DNA of 64,000 nucleotides from Chryseobacterium sp. VAUSW3 (lineage in GTDB: Bacteria; Bacteroidota; Bacteroidia; Flavobacteriales; Weeksellaceae). Position 1 is the stretch's first letter, and the number at the start of each line of letters is the position of its first letter. Shown here in pieces: positions 16,742 through 27,666 of the stretch. Position numbers and translations under genes: made by a program. The notes under the pieces are model-generated. The model worked only from the letters and a program-made list of their open reading frames with translations, had not been told where the DNA came from and ran no database searches. The stretch is taken from assembly GCF_002205795.1 (NCBI RefSeq), contig NZ_NIUY01000003.1, positions 1 to 64,000 on the forward strand, read 5' to 3'.

Positions 16742-18577
16742 TTAGATTTCTTCGTTATTATTCCACTGGGATTCGTCAAAGGAATGGCTGTCTTCAGCAA
16801 GAAGTTCTGCTTCACGCTCAAGCGATTCTTTCATGGTGAAAGTAATTTTATCTTTAAGCTGTTCTTTTGCAAGTTTCCTCACCATCGCTTTGTCGATCAA
16901 CATAAATCTTTTCCCAAGCCTTCTTGCGGCATACGAACGCATGCCTGTTGCTTTCAGGATGTCAACTGCCATATCAACTGCAGTTCCTAGGGTTTCTCTG
17001 TAAATATTATCGACTCCGTTATTATAAAAATCATAAGCATCGAGACGGTTTTTTGCACGTACAAAGATTTTCAGCTGTGGATATTTTTTGCGCGCATATT
17101 CAAGGATGAATTTATTTTTTTCCGGATCATCCAGGCACAGGATTAGTAAATCTGCAGTTTCTGCACCTGCGGAACGCAAGATTCCAGGTTTGGTTGCGTC
17201 GCCAAAATACACTTTAAAATGATTCGATTTCAATAAATTCACCCGTTGCGGATCATTGTCCAACACCGTAGACTGTATTCCGTTTACTCTTAAGAGTCGG
17301 CCTACAGTACTGCCGAAGTGGCCAAAACCTACAATAATTATTTTCTGTTGTTTGATGGGTTCTGTATTTTCAAAAGCATCGTTTTGAATATTTAAAAATT
17401 TTGGTTCGAAATATTTTTCGTTAATGATAAGAAGTACTGGTGTAACACACATCGTGATTGCTGTTATTGCCATCAGCTGTGCATTAAGTTCAGGATTTAA
17501 AAGATATAATTTTGTTGCATAATTCACCAGTACGAAAGAAAATTCCCCGATTTGGGAAAGTGCAAATGCAACCAGTAAATTCTGATCAGTTTTCAATCCG
17601 AAAAACTTCCCAACCCCGAAAAGTACCGCAAATTTTACTGCCAGCACCACAATTGTAGTTGTAAAAATAAACATCGGGTCCTGCATAATCACAAAAAAGT
17701 TGATTGTGGCGCCAACACTAACAAAAAATACAGCCAGCAAAAGACCTTTAAAAGGATCAATCTGACTCTCCAGTTCATGACGGAATTCGCTTGTTGCCAG
17801 CATTACACCCGCCAGAAATGCGCCCAAAGCCGGACTTAAGCCCACGGAAGCCATTAATTCTGATACACCGATGACTAAAAATAATGATGATGCGGTAAGA
17901 AGTTCATTCATTCCCGACCGTGAAACATATCTTAGAAAAGGAACAAAAACGAAGCGCCCGAGAAAGATGAGAACTAAAACACCTAAAATTATCGAAAATG
18001 GCTGCAGCCAATCCGGAAGATACTGCAACAGGATTTGATGATCGTTTTCTTCAGGTCTTTTTGCTAAAATTGGCAAAAGTGCCAAAATCGGAATAACCGA
18101 CATATCCTGAAAAAGAAGAATCGAAAAAGAAGCTTCCCCGGCATCGGTCCGGAAGATATTTTTTTCTTTTAATGTTTGCAAAACAATCGCTGTAGAAGAC
18201 AGTGCAAAACACACCGCTGTAACTAATGCATGGTCTGTATGCCATTCTGCATAATAAAAACAGGCAAATAAAACGACAATGGTAATAAGCATTTGGCTTA
18301 ACCCCATTCCCAGGATTTTCTTCCGGATTTTCCAGAATTTTTTCGGCTCAAATTCCAAACCAACCAAGAAAAGAAGCATAATTACACCGAATTCTGTGGC
18401 ATGCATGATGTCATCAGAATCATTTCCCGTCAACTTTAATCCAAAAGGTCCGATTAAAATTCCACCCAAAATAAATCCAATCACGGAACTTAATCCCAGC
18501 TTGCGAACCAGAGGAACCATGATAATCGCGGCACCCAAAAATATTAGGCTGGTCATTGCAAGTGAATTATCGCTCAT
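16742..18577 (-). CDS. Monovalent cation:proton antiporter, CPA2 family (KefB/KefC-like)
   Basis: This inner-membrane transporter of 611 residues has about 12-13 transmembrane helices (about 5-385), including LGAFLAGVMLA. A cytosolic TrkA-N/RCK domain follows (from about 405: IIIVGFGHFGSTVGRLL, a GxGxxG nucleotide site), and then a Lys- and Glu-rich C-terminal tail. Kef systems export potassium in response to glutathione adducts; whether glutathione is the signal here is unknown. Its start overlaps the end of the flavoprotein gene by four bases (ATGA), as expected of a kefF/kefG-kefC type pair. Confidence 0.88.
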   Translation of the reverse strand: MSDNSLAMTSLIFLGAAIIMVPLVRKLGLSSVIGFILGGILIGPFGLKLTGNDSDDIMHATEFGVIMLLFLVGLEFEPKKFWKIRKKILGMGLSQMLITIVVLFACFYYAEWHTDHALVTAVCFALSSTAIVLQTLKEKNIFRTDAGEASFSILLFQDMSVIPILALLPILAKRPEENDHQILLQYLPDWLQPFSIILGVLVLIFLGRFVFVPFLRYVSRSGMNELLTASSLFLVIGVSELMASVGLSPALGAFLAGVMLATSEFRHELESQIDPFKGLLLAVFFVSVGATINFFVIMQDPMFIFTTTIVVLAVKFAVLFGVGKFFGLKTDQNLLVAFALSQIGEFSFVLVNYATKLYLLNPELNAQLMAITAITMCVTPVLLIINEKYFEPKFLNIQNDAFENTEPIKQQKIIIVGFGHFGSTVGRLLRVNGIQSTVLDNDPQRVNLLKSNHFKVYFGDATKPGILRSAGAETADLLILCLDDPEKNKFILEYARKKYPQLKIFVRAKNRLDAYDFYNNGVDNIYRETLGTAVDMAVDILKATGMRSYAARRLGKRFMLIDKAMVRKLAKEQLKDKITFTMKESLEREAELLAEDSHSFDESQWNNNEEI

Positions 18578-19095
18578 GGGATCTGTAAGATGTGCTTAAT
18601 TTTATCGGTAAATTTTGTGAGTTCAGCTTTGGTGAGATCATCCGCATTGTGAATTGCAAGAATTTCTTTTACCTCAATGGAATTCACTTTTAGTGAAAGC
18701 GTAAGAAATTTCATCAAATCAGAAATGGTAGTTCCGTAAAGTCCGTTTTCAGAATAATTTTCTTCTTTGCCTCCCATGGTCACAATGATAACAGCGTCTT
18801 TATTCTTTAAGGGATTTTGGTCTTCGGACAACCATTTCAAATCAAAAACTTCGTCAATCCAAAGTTTTAGAAGAGGCGGAGAGGAAAACCAAATTAGAGG
18901 GAAATGAAAAACCAGCCGCTCATAATCCCGGATTCTTTTTCTCTCACGAAAGCTGGCAATGTGAAAATCCGGATACTCTTCATAAAGGTCTTTGAAATCA
19001 ACTTCAGGAAAATCGCCGTATGCTTTTATAAGCTCCGCATTGGCGTGGGAGTATTCAAAATGAGGATGTGCAAAAACAACAAGCGTTTTTTTCAC
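18574..19095 (-). CDS. NAD(P)H-dependent oxidoreductase, KefF/KefG-like
   Basis: This is a flavodoxin-fold protein of 173 residues. It starts KTLVVFAHPHFEYSHANAEL, the typical KefF/MdaB phosphate-binding start, and contains DYERLVFHFPLIWFSSPPLLKLWIDEVF. Members are quinone reductases, and KefF/KefG also activate the Kef transporter by binding it. The four-base overlap with the antiporter gene supports that partner role. It is divergent from the gene at 19176. Confidence 0.87.
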   Translation of the reverse strand: MKKTLVVFAHPHFEYSHANAELIKAYGDFPEVDFKDLYEEYPDFHIASFRERKRIRDYERLVFHFPLIWFSSPPLLKLWIDEVFDLKWLSEDQNPLKNKDAVIIVTMGGKEENYSENGLYGTTISDLMKFLTLSLKVNSIEVKEILAIHNADDLTKAELTKFTDKIKHILQIP

Positions 19096-19175
19096 GGGGA
19101 TATGTTTGCATAAAATTAATTAAAAAATCAAAATCAATCCTCAGTACCAACAGAAATTATTCTTATTTTTGAGAA

Positions 19176-20327
19176 ATGAAGGCAGTACAAGTCGTTTCAG
19201 ATCATCATATAAAATTATTCCTGAATTTTCCATCGTTGCTTTTTGTTAATGACAAAAATTATATCCGACCGCTTGATCAGGATATTGAAGCGGTTTTTGA
19301 TCCTAAAAAAAATAAATTTTTCAGATCTGGCGAATGTGAAAGATTTATATTTCTGAATGATAAAAATGAAACGGTAGGAAAAATTGCAGTCTTCATCAAT
19401 AAAAAGTACCGCCAGGCCCAACCGACAGGTGGGATTGGATTTTTCGACTGCATCAACGACCAGACCACCGCAAATTTTATATTCGATTTTGCAAAAAAGC
19501 GTCTTCAGGAAAAAGGAATGGAAGCGATGGACGGACCGATAAACTTCGGTGAACGCGATAAATTCTGGGGGTTGCTGATTGAAGGTTTTTCTGAGCCGCT
19601 TTACGCAATGAATTATAACGCTCCATATTACAAAGGACTTTTTGAGAATTACGGGTTTAAAGTTTATTTCAATCAGTTGTGTTTTGGCAGAAAAGTTCAT
19701 GACGGTGTTAATGAAAATTTTCTCCGCATGCATGAACGGATTTCAAAGAATCCGGCAATTTCAGCCAGAAGAATGAAGATAAAGGATCTGGAGAAATACG
19801 CTGCAGATTTTACTGAAGTTTACAATAAAGCCTGGGCAAATCATGGGGAAGGAAAAGAAATTACAAAAGCCCACACGCTGAAGCTTTTTTCAACATTGAA
19901 GCCAGTCATCAACGAGCATATTTCCTGGTTTGTTTACGAAAATGAAAAACCTATCGCGATGTGGATGAATATCCCGGATCTAAACCAATGGTTTAAATAT
20001 CTCGATGGAAAGTTTGGGTTATGGCAGAAACTGAAGTTTCTTTTGGTAAAAAAATTCAAAACAAATAGAAAGATGGTCGGGTTGGTTTTTGGTATTGTTC
20101 CCGAATGGCAGCGAAAAGGGATCGATGGTTATATGATTTGGGAAGGAACAAAACATTTCAGAAAAACGACAGATTTTGAAGATTACGAAATGCAGTGGAT
20201 TGGCGACTTTAATCCTAAAATGATTCGTATTGCCGAGAATCTGGAAACAGAAGTTACGAGAAAACTCGCAACCTACCGTTATATATTCGACCGCAACAAA
20301 GCTTTCGAAAGGCATAAAATGCTGTGA
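19176..20327 (+). CDS. GNAT-fold protein, YghO-like
   Basis: The 383-residue protein has an N-terminal half with GGIGFFDCINDQTTANFIFDF and AMDGPINFGERDKFWGLLIEGF, and a C-terminal half with a GNAT-like core (MVGLVFGIVPEWQRKGIDG). This fits a family annotated YghO-like or GNAT, without known substrate. A TATTTTTG box at 19164-19171 is so close to the ATG at 19176 that any mRNA from it would be nearly leaderless. It is convergent with recJ (12 bases apart). Confidence 0.72.
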   Translation: MKAVQVVSDHHIKLFLNFPSLLFVNDKNYIRPLDQDIEAVFDPKKNKFFRSGECERFIFLNDKNETVGKIAVFINKKYRQAQPTGGIGFFDCINDQTTANFIFDFAKKRLQEKGMEAMDGPINFGERDKFWGLLIEGFSEPLYAMNYNAPYYKGLFENYGFKVYFNQLCFGRKVHDGVNENFLRMHERISKNPAISARRMKIKDLEKYAADFTEVYNKAWANHGEGKEITKAHTLKLFSTLKPVINEHISWFVYENEKPIAMWMNIPDLNQWFKYLDGKFGLWQKLKFLLVKKFKTNRKMVGLVFGIVPEWQRKGIDGYMIWEGTKHFRKTTDFEDYEMQWIGDFNPKMIRIAENLETEVTRKLATYRYIFDRNKAFERHKML

Positions 20328-20339
20328 TTCCGTCTGTTC

Positions 20340-22049
20340 TTAATTAAATTTTACGTCACGGATATTCAGGTAATAGGTTACATTTCCTTTCCAGTGATTT
20401 TCTTCTGCGGTAAAGGCGATATCAAAAGATTTTTCCCGGAAATTATCTGCATATTTCCCTAATTTAAAGCCTACGCATTCAATATTTCTTCCTGTAGATT
20501 CCTGTCGGATGTAGAATTTTATGTGGCTTGCGTCTTTTCCCATTGTTTTTACATAACCCGCAACTTTCTGGTTTTTCAGAACCAAAACCGGCTTCATATT
20601 ATGTGGCCCAAATGGTGCCAGTTTCCTGTGGAAATTAAAAAAATCCTTGTTCAGATCGTCGATGTCTACATCAGAATCAATCTTTATACTTGGTTCTTTC
20701 TGGTGTTCCTGAATTTTTTCGGCAACTATTTTTTCAAATTTTTCGCGGAAGAGATCAAACTTATCTTTTTCCATAGAAAGTCCTGCAGCAGCTGGATGTC
20801 CGCCAAATTTCAGGAAAAATTCTGAGCAGCTTTCCAATGCGTCGTGTACGTCGAAATCGGCAACTGAGCGGGCAGAAGCTACCATTTCCCCATTATTTCC
20901 ATCGGTAAATACCAATGTTGGTTTGTAATAGGATTCGATAAGGCGTGAGGCAACAATTCCGATTACACCTTTGTTCCAATTGGATCCGTAAACAATGGTC
21001 GTGAAATTTTGTACCTGGCCAGTTTCTTCCACCTGCAGAAGTGCTTCAGTTGTACTGCTCATATCCATCTCGCGGCGTGAATCGTTGAGTGTAATAATAT
21101 CGTTGACGATCTGTTGAGCCTGTTTCAGATTATCGGAAACCATCAGTTCGACAGCAGCTTTCCCGTGGGAGATTCTGCCGGCAGCGTTTATTTTAGGTGC
21201 GATTTCGAAAACGATATTCGAGATTTCAAAAGTGGCCAGTTTATCTTCGGGAATCAACATCCTTAAACCTAAATTTCTGGATTTTCGAAGAACTTTAAGT
21301 CCTTGTTTTGCCAAAACCCGGTTTTCTCCGGTCATGGAAACAATGTCTGCTGCTATTGATATGGCCAGTAAGTCCGTGAGTTCGAAAAGTTCGGCTTCGG
21401 GAATTTTATAGATGGTATTCAGACCCTGACAAAGTTTAAAACCTACGCCACAACCTGAAAGTTCTTTGAAAGGATACCTGCAGTCTTTCCTTTTGGGATC
21501 GAGAACAGCTACCGCCTGTGGAATTTCGTCGCCTGGTAAATGGTGATCACAAATGATAAAATCTACGCCAAGGTTTTTGGCATATTGAATTTTATCAATG
21601 GCTTTAATCCCGCAATCCAGAGCGATGATTAGTGAAAATCCGTTCTCTTTGGCGAAATCAATACCTTCGGTAGAGATTCCGTATCCTTCTGAATTTCGGT
21701 CGGGGATATAATAATCGAGATACTTTTTGTCAACGATTTTGCTCAGGTAGAGATACATGAGAGCCACAGCAGTTGTGCCATCTACATCATAATCTCCATA
21801 CACCAGAATTTTTTCGCCGTTTTCTATAGCAGTCGCAATACGGTCTACCGCAATCTGCATGTCTTTCATTAAAAACGGATTATGAATATCGCTGAGATTG
21901 GGTTTGAAGAATTCTCTTGCTTTCTGATAATTGTCGATTCCTCTCAGCACGAGGATTTTAGACTCAAAGGTGCCAAAGCCAAGTGAGGAGCTTATGCTAT
22001 CAACAATATCTTCATCGGGTTCTGGTTTGTATATCCACTTTTGACTCAT
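20340..22049 (-). CDS. recJ: Single-stranded-DNA-specific exonuclease RecJ
   Basis: RecJ is a 5'-to-3' ssDNA exonuclease of recombination and mismatch repair. The 569-residue protein has the DHH-family motifs: GDYDVDGTTAVAL (motif I), ALDCGIKA, DHHLPG (the DHH itself), and the DHHA1 domain with GGHPAAAGLS. I placed the start at MSQKWIYKPEP (22049). The frame stays open for 29 codons upstream, but that part covers the terminator hairpin of the preceding gene and has no family counterpart. Confidence 0.95.
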   Translation of the reverse strand: MSQKWIYKPEPDEDIVDSISSSLGFGTFESKILVLRGIDNYQKAREFFKPNLSDIHNPFLMKDMQIAVDRIATAIENGEKILVYGDYDVDGTTAVALMYLYLSKIVDKKYLDYYIPDRNSEGYGISTEGIDFAKENGFSLIIALDCGIKAIDKIQYAKNLGVDFIICDHHLPGDEIPQAVAVLDPKRKDCRYPFKELSGCGVGFKLCQGLNTIYKIPEAELFELTDLLAISIAADIVSMTGENRVLAKQGLKVLRKSRNLGLRMLIPEDKLATFEISNIVFEIAPKINAAGRISHGKAAVELMVSDNLKQAQQIVNDIITLNDSRREMDMSSTTEALLQVEETGQVQNFTTIVYGSNWNKGVIGIVASRLIESYYKPTLVFTDGNNGEMVASARSVADFDVHDALESCSEFFLKFGGHPAAAGLSMEKDKFDLFREKFEKIVAEKIQEHQKEPSIKIDSDVDIDDLNKDFFNFHRKLAPFGPHNMKPVLVLKNQKVAGYVKTMGKDASHIKFYIRQESTGRNIECVGFKLGKYADNFREKSFDIAFTAEENHWKGNVTYYLNIRDVKFN

Positions 22050-22100
22050 AATCTCACAAAAATACGAAAAAAGATGGTAGCGTGATGAAGGAACAAATGA

Positions 22101-22130
22101 AAAACCGCCCAGTTTACTGAACGGTTTTTT
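22101..22130 (-). terminator. Terminator of the ABC-F gene
   Basis: The stem AAAACCG (22101-22107) pairs with CGGTTTT (22122-22128), with an inner CAG/CTG pairing. It has a short T tract in the minus direction, between the ABC-F stop and the recJ start. Confidence 0.6.
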
Positions 22131-22158
22131 TATCATTTGAAATTTAAATTCTTAGTGA

Positions 22159-23925
<1,767 letters not shown>

Positions 23926-23945
23926 TCAGTATATTTTCCAGAGAA

Positions 23946-24404
23946 ATGAAGATTGAAAAAACAGTTAATATTTTCAATAAACGAGCCAGGTTTGAATATG
24001 AAATTTTAGAGGAAATTGAAGCTGGTATGGTGCTTACAGGGACAGAGATAAAATCTTTGAGATCTTCAAAAGCAAGTATCACGGAAGCGTTTTGCCAGTT
24101 TATTGATGGTGAACTGTACATCATTAATATGATGATTGATGAGTATAAATTGGGAACATTTTATAACCATAAAACAAAAAGGGAACGGAAATTGCTTCTG
24201 CATAAAAGAGAGTTGCAAAAGTTCGCAAAAAAGCTGAAAGATGTTGGCAATACAATAATCCCTCTTAAGTTATATATTAACGAAAAAGGGAAAGCTAAAA
24301 TTCTTATTGCACTCGGAAGAGGTAAAAAACTCTTTGATAAACGGGAAAGTATAAAAGATAGAGAAAACAAACGAAATCTCGACCGACTATTAAAGAAAAG
24401 TTAA
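23946..24404 (+). CDS. smpB: SsrA-binding protein
   Basis: SmpB brings tmRNA to stalled ribosomes. The 152-residue protein has the OB-fold marks: NKRARFEYEILEEIEAGMVL, TGTEIKSLRSSKASI, YNHKTKRERKLLLHK and, near the end, IALGRGKKLFDKRESIK, followed by the basic tail that mimics the missing tRNA arm. Length is typical. No tmRNA gene is seen in the window. Confidence 0.96.
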   Translation: MKIEKTVNIFNKRARFEYEILEEIEAGMVLTGTEIKSLRSSKASITEAFCQFIDGELYIINMMIDEYKLGTFYNHKTKRERKLLLHKRELQKFAKKLKDVGNTIIPLKLYINEKGKAKILIALGRGKKLFDKRESIKDRENKRNLDRLLKKS

Positions 24405-24420
24405 AAATTCTCTTAAATTC

Positions 24421-24452
24421 TTTGTTTATAAGGAAAAATTATATTTATTTTG
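24421..24452 (+). promoter_or_regulatory. Promoter of the OmpA-family gene
   Basis: TTTG (24421-24424), 21 bases, then TATTTTG (24446-24452), one base short of the consensus -7 box. It lies about 30 bases before the ATG. Confidence 0.55.
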
Positions 24453-24481
24453 CATTATCAATTATTTAATCATTTAATTCT

Positions 24482-25942
24482 ATGAAAAATCTAAAATTAG
24501 GAATTTCAGCATTGGCACTTACTGTTGCCTCTACTGTTTTCGCTCAAACGACCAGCAACCCGTGGCTTATCGGTGTTGGTGCTCACGGAGTAAATCATGT
24601 TGCAGCTGGAGGACAAGTGGGAGACTTTTTCCCACGTGCTTTTGGCGGTGGAGATGGTGGCGAGTTGTATAATATCGACAACTTTACGATTACACCTCCG
24701 CTTTCAAAATTAACTGTTGCAAGAAACTTAAACAAGTATTTAGTTCTTGATTGGCAAACTTCTGTAGGGAATGTTGACAATAAGAGAATCGGAATGGGGA
24801 AAGAATTCTTCCTTATGACAGGTTTAGGTCTTCAGTTCAAGTTTAACGGACTTTGGAATGAAGATTCTTGGTTTGATCCTTACTTAAGAGTAGGTGCGAA
24901 CTATTTAAGACATGATTATTCGGGTGTTAATTTCCCATTAACTGATGTTAACGGACAAACATATTTAGGTTTTTCGGATAACACACCTTCAACGCAGAGA
25001 AGAAAAGATCACTTCACTGTTGCTACAGGTTTAGGATCTAATTTCTGGATAACTAAAAACTTCGGTCTTGGAATTCAGGGTGATTATGTATCAACTCCTG
25101 TTGATAAATCTGATGTTGCTAACTTTTGGCAAGCTTCTGCATCTTTATTGTTCAGATTCGGAAATACAGACAGAGATAAAGATGGTATCTTAGATAAAGA
25201 TGATTTATGTCCAGATACTCCAGGTTTAGCTGAATTCCAGGGTTGTCCTGATACTGATGGAGATGGAGTTCCAGATAAAGATGACCAATGTCCAGATGTA
25301 GCTGGTCCAGTTGAAAACAATGGTTGTCCTTGGCCAGATACTGACGGAGACGGTGTTGTTGATAAAGATGATGCTTGTCCAGAAGTTGCAGGTCCAGCTG
25401 AAAATAACGGATGTCCTTGGCCAGATACTGATGGCGACGGAGTATTAGATAAAGATGATGCTTGTCCTACAGTTCCAGGTCTTGCTCAATACAACGGTTG
25501 TCCTAAACCACAATCTGCGTACGCTGAAGAGGCTACAGGTGCATTACAAGGTATTCTATTTGATTTCGACAAAGCAACTATCAGACCTGAATCTAACGCT
25601 AAGCTTGATCAAGCTGCAGAAATCGTGAAATCTTCTAATGGTGGTAAATTTATTGTAGAAGGTCAAACTGACAAGAAAGGTTCAGAAGCTTACAACTTAA
25701 CACTATCTAGAAAAAGAGCTGCAGCTGTAGTTGGAGCACTTGAAGCAAGAGGAGTTAACGATAACCAACTTAAATCAATCGGTGTAGGCGAGCAAAAAGC
25801 TCAGGTTGCTGAAAACGCTTCTAATGAAGAAAGAATGGCAGACCGTAAAGTTGTAGTTATTGCAGCTGACTCTGATGCTTGGGAAGCAATGCAAAAATCT
25901 GATTTACCAGTGGTAAAAAAGAAAACCGTTAAAAAGAAATAA
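24482..25942 (+). CDS. OmpA-family outer-membrane protein with four TSP3-type calcium repeats
   Basis: The 486-residue protein has a signal peptide (1-21, ending FAQ), an eight-stranded-type barrel (about 25-227) and four thrombospondin type 3 repeats (about 229-342, units like DTDGDGVxDKDDxCP). An OmpA C-terminal peptidoglycan-binding domain (about 353-465, GILFDFDKATIRPES and LSRKRAAAV) and a Lys-rich tail follow. The usual GHTD motif reads GQTD here. Codon use is strongly biased, suggesting high expression. It links the outer membrane to the wall, as OprF does. Confidence 0.93.
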   Translation: MKNLKLGISALALTVASTVFAQTTSNPWLIGVGAHGVNHVAAGGQVGDFFPRAFGGGDGGELYNIDNFTITPPLSKLTVARNLNKYLVLDWQTSVGNVDNKRIGMGKEFFLMTGLGLQFKFNGLWNEDSWFDPYLRVGANYLRHDYSGVNFPLTDVNGQTYLGFSDNTPSTQRRKDHFTVATGLGSNFWITKNFGLGIQGDYVSTPVDKSDVANFWQASASLLFRFGNTDRDKDGILDKDDLCPDTPGLAEFQGCPDTDGDGVPDKDDQCPDVAGPVENNGCPWPDTDGDGVVDKDDACPEVAGPAENNGCPWPDTDGDGVLDKDDACPTVPGLAQYNGCPKPQSAYAEEATGALQGILFDFDKATIRPESNAKLDQAAEIVKSSNGGKFIVEGQTDKKGSEAYNLTLSRKRAAAVVGALEARGVNDNQLKSIGVGEQKAQVAENASNEERMADRKVVVIAADSDAWEAMQKSDLPVVKKKTVKKK

Positions 25943-25964
25943 TTTCTTATAACTAATATTTTAT

Positions 25965-25996
25965 AAACGCTCTTCGCAAGAAGAGCGTTTATTGAT
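25965..25996 (+). terminator. Terminator of the OmpA-family gene
   Basis: The perfect 10-bp stem AAACGCTCTT (25965-25974) pairs with 25981-25990 around the loop CGCAAG. The T tract after it is short. Confidence 0.75.
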
Positions 25997-26011
25997 TAAA
26001 AAAACTAAAGT

Positions 26012-26752
26012 ATGGGAAGAGCATTCGAATACAGAAAGGCATCTAAAATGGCCCGTTGGGATAAGATGGCTAAAACATTTTCAAAAATAGGTAAAGATAT
26101 CGCGCTCGCGGTGAAAGCCGGAGGACCGGACGCGGATACGAATCCTGCACTTCGCAGGTGCATTCAGAACGCAAAAGGTGCAAATATGCCGAAGGATAAC
26201 GTGGAACGTGCTATAAAAAAAGCCAGTGGTGCGGATGCGGAAAATTACGAGGAAGTAACGTATGAAGGATACGGGCAGGGCGGAGTTGCGTTTTTTGTTG
26301 AATGTACCACAAATAATCCTACAAGAACTGTAGCTAATGTAAGAGCAATTTTCAACAAGTTTGATGGTAACTTGGGAAAGAACGGAGAATTAGCTTTTAT
26401 CTTTGACCGTAAGGGAATTTTTTCCATTGATAAATCTTCAATTAAAATGGATTGGGATGATTTCGAAATGGAAATGATTGATGGAGGAGCCGAAGATGTA
26501 GAAAGCGACGATGAAGAAGTAATGATTACTACAGCGTTCGAAGATTTTGGTACGCTTTCACATAAACTTGATGGTCTTGGGATTGAAGTAAAGAGTGCAG
26601 AATTGCAAAGAATTGCGAATAACACCAAAGAAGTAAATCAGGAGCAGTTTAAAGCCAATATGAAGATGCTCGACCGGTTTGAAGAAGATGATGACGTACA
26701 GAATGTATTCCACAATATGGAAATAACAGATGAACTTCTGGAAAGTATCTAA
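26012..26752 (+). CDS. yebC: YebC/PmpR family DNA- and ribosome-associated regulator
   Basis: The 246-residue protein has the family's layout: MGRAFEYRKASKMARWDKMAKTF (usually GHSKW at this place), KGANMPKDNVERAIKKASG, EVTYEGYGQGGVAFFVECTTNN, RTVANVRAIF and the acidic C-terminal half. YebC proteins were named as transcription regulators, and some members act on stalled ribosomes. The altered N-terminal MGRAFEYRK form is typical of one YebC subgroup. Confidence 0.92.
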   Translation: MGRAFEYRKASKMARWDKMAKTFSKIGKDIALAVKAGGPDADTNPALRRCIQNAKGANMPKDNVERAIKKASGADAENYEEVTYEGYGQGGVAFFVECTTNNPTRTVANVRAIFNKFDGNLGKNGELAFIFDRKGIFSIDKSSIKMDWDDFEMEMIDGGAEDVESDDEEVMITTAFEDFGTLSHKLDGLGIEVKSAELQRIANNTKEVNQEQFKANMKMLDRFEEDDDVQNVFHNMEITDELLESI

Positions 26753-26763
26753 TTATACAATAA

Positions 26764-26797
26764 AAAAACTCAAAGATTTTCTTTGAGTTTTTGTTTT
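26764..26797. terminator. Bidirectional terminator between yebC and the GNAT gene
   Basis: The 12-bp stem AAAAACTCAAAG (26764-26775) pairs with 26781-26792, with A and T tracts on either side. Confidence 0.82.
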
Positions 26798-27087
26798 TAG
26801 CGTTGTAATAAAATGTCTCCTACATCATTCATTCGGTTCATTACGCTTCGTGCGTAAGAACAGTGCGGGTAGATTTTCCAGTTATTTTCCCTGGCGAACG
26901 CTATTGCATGTTCAACAAGAAATTTCCCCATTCCGCGTCCTTCAAATTGAGGATGAACCAATACGAATGAAATAATAAGTTTGTTTTCTTCAGGGAAGAT
27001 CGTATAGGTGAGTCTTCCGACTTCTTCGGAGTCATTTTTTAAAGTAATAACGCCGCCGTTTCCGGATTTATGATTTTCGTAATTCAT
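26797..27087 (-). CDS. Small GNAT-family acetyltransferase (COG2388/NATD1-like)
   Basis: This is a 96-residue single-domain protein. The acetyl-CoA loop reads VHPQFEGRGMGKFLVEHAIAFARENNW, followed by KIYPHCSYARSVM, the pattern of the short NATD1/YjdJ group. Substrate is unknown. The stop codon lies immediately beside the shared terminator. Confidence 0.85.
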   Translation of the reverse strand: MNYENHKSGNGGVITLKNDSEEVGRLTYTIFPEENKLIISFVLVHPQFEGRGMGKFLVEHAIAFARENNWKIYPHCSYARSVMNRMNDVGDILLQR

Positions 27088-27190
27088 TTTTTGTAATTTT
27101 GGATATCTAAATTTAGTAAAAATAAAATGATTCTAATTTTTTAAGTCCATAACACCCCAAAAAAACTTTAATTTCAAAAAAATTTTATAA

Positions 27191-27610
27191 ATGAAAATTA
27201 CACTCAACAGAATTAACGATGATTACTTATTTGAATGCACCAACGCGGCAGGAAATAAGATTATACTCGACAATACCTCTCAACCCGATGCGAAAGGAGT
27301 TTCTCCAATGGAAACCGTTCTAATGGCTGTTGCAGGATGCAGTGGTATTGATATCGTATCGATCCTGAAAAAACAGCGTCAGGTGATTGAAGGCTTTTCT
27401 GCAGAAGTAGAGGGAGAGAGAATTCAGGTTGATGAAGCAAAACCTTTTAAAAGCATACTTGTGAAATTTTTCCTTCAGGGAGTTATTGATCCGAAAAAAG
27501 CGCTGAAGGCTGCAGAACTGTCATTTGAAAAGTACTGTTCGGTTTCGAAAACATTTGAGCCGAATGTCACCGTTTCTTATGAAGTTTATGTCAACAACGA
27601 TAAAGCATAA
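27191..27610 (+). CDS. OsmC family protein
   Basis: The 139-residue protein has both redox cysteines of the OsmC/Ohr fold: AVAGCSGIDIVSIL (about Cys57) and KYCSVSKTF (about Cys118). OsmC and Ohr reduce organic hydroperoxides; this one resembles the general OsmC-like (YhfA-type) branch rather than Ohr. It has its own terminator. Confidence 0.88.
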   Translation: MKITLNRINDDYLFECTNAAGNKIILDNTSQPDAKGVSPMETVLMAVAGCSGIDIVSILKKQRQVIEGFSAEVEGERIQVDEAKPFKSILVKFFLQGVIDPKKALKAAELSFEKYCSVSKTFEPNVTVSYEVYVNNDKA

Positions 27611-27650
27611 AAAACTCCGTATGTAAAATGATACATACGGAGTTTTATTT
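27611..27650. terminator. Bidirectional terminator between osmC-like and glucosidase genes
   Basis: The 15-bp stem 27611-27625 (core AAAACTCCGTATGT) pairs with 27632-27646, followed by T residues. Confidence 0.88.
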
Positions 27651-27666
27651 TAAGTCTGGTTTTTTT

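Noticed and set aside
22050-22136. N-terminal extension of recJ
   Set aside because: It would be encoded by the terminator of the preceding gene; the ATG at 22049 gives the usual RecJ start.
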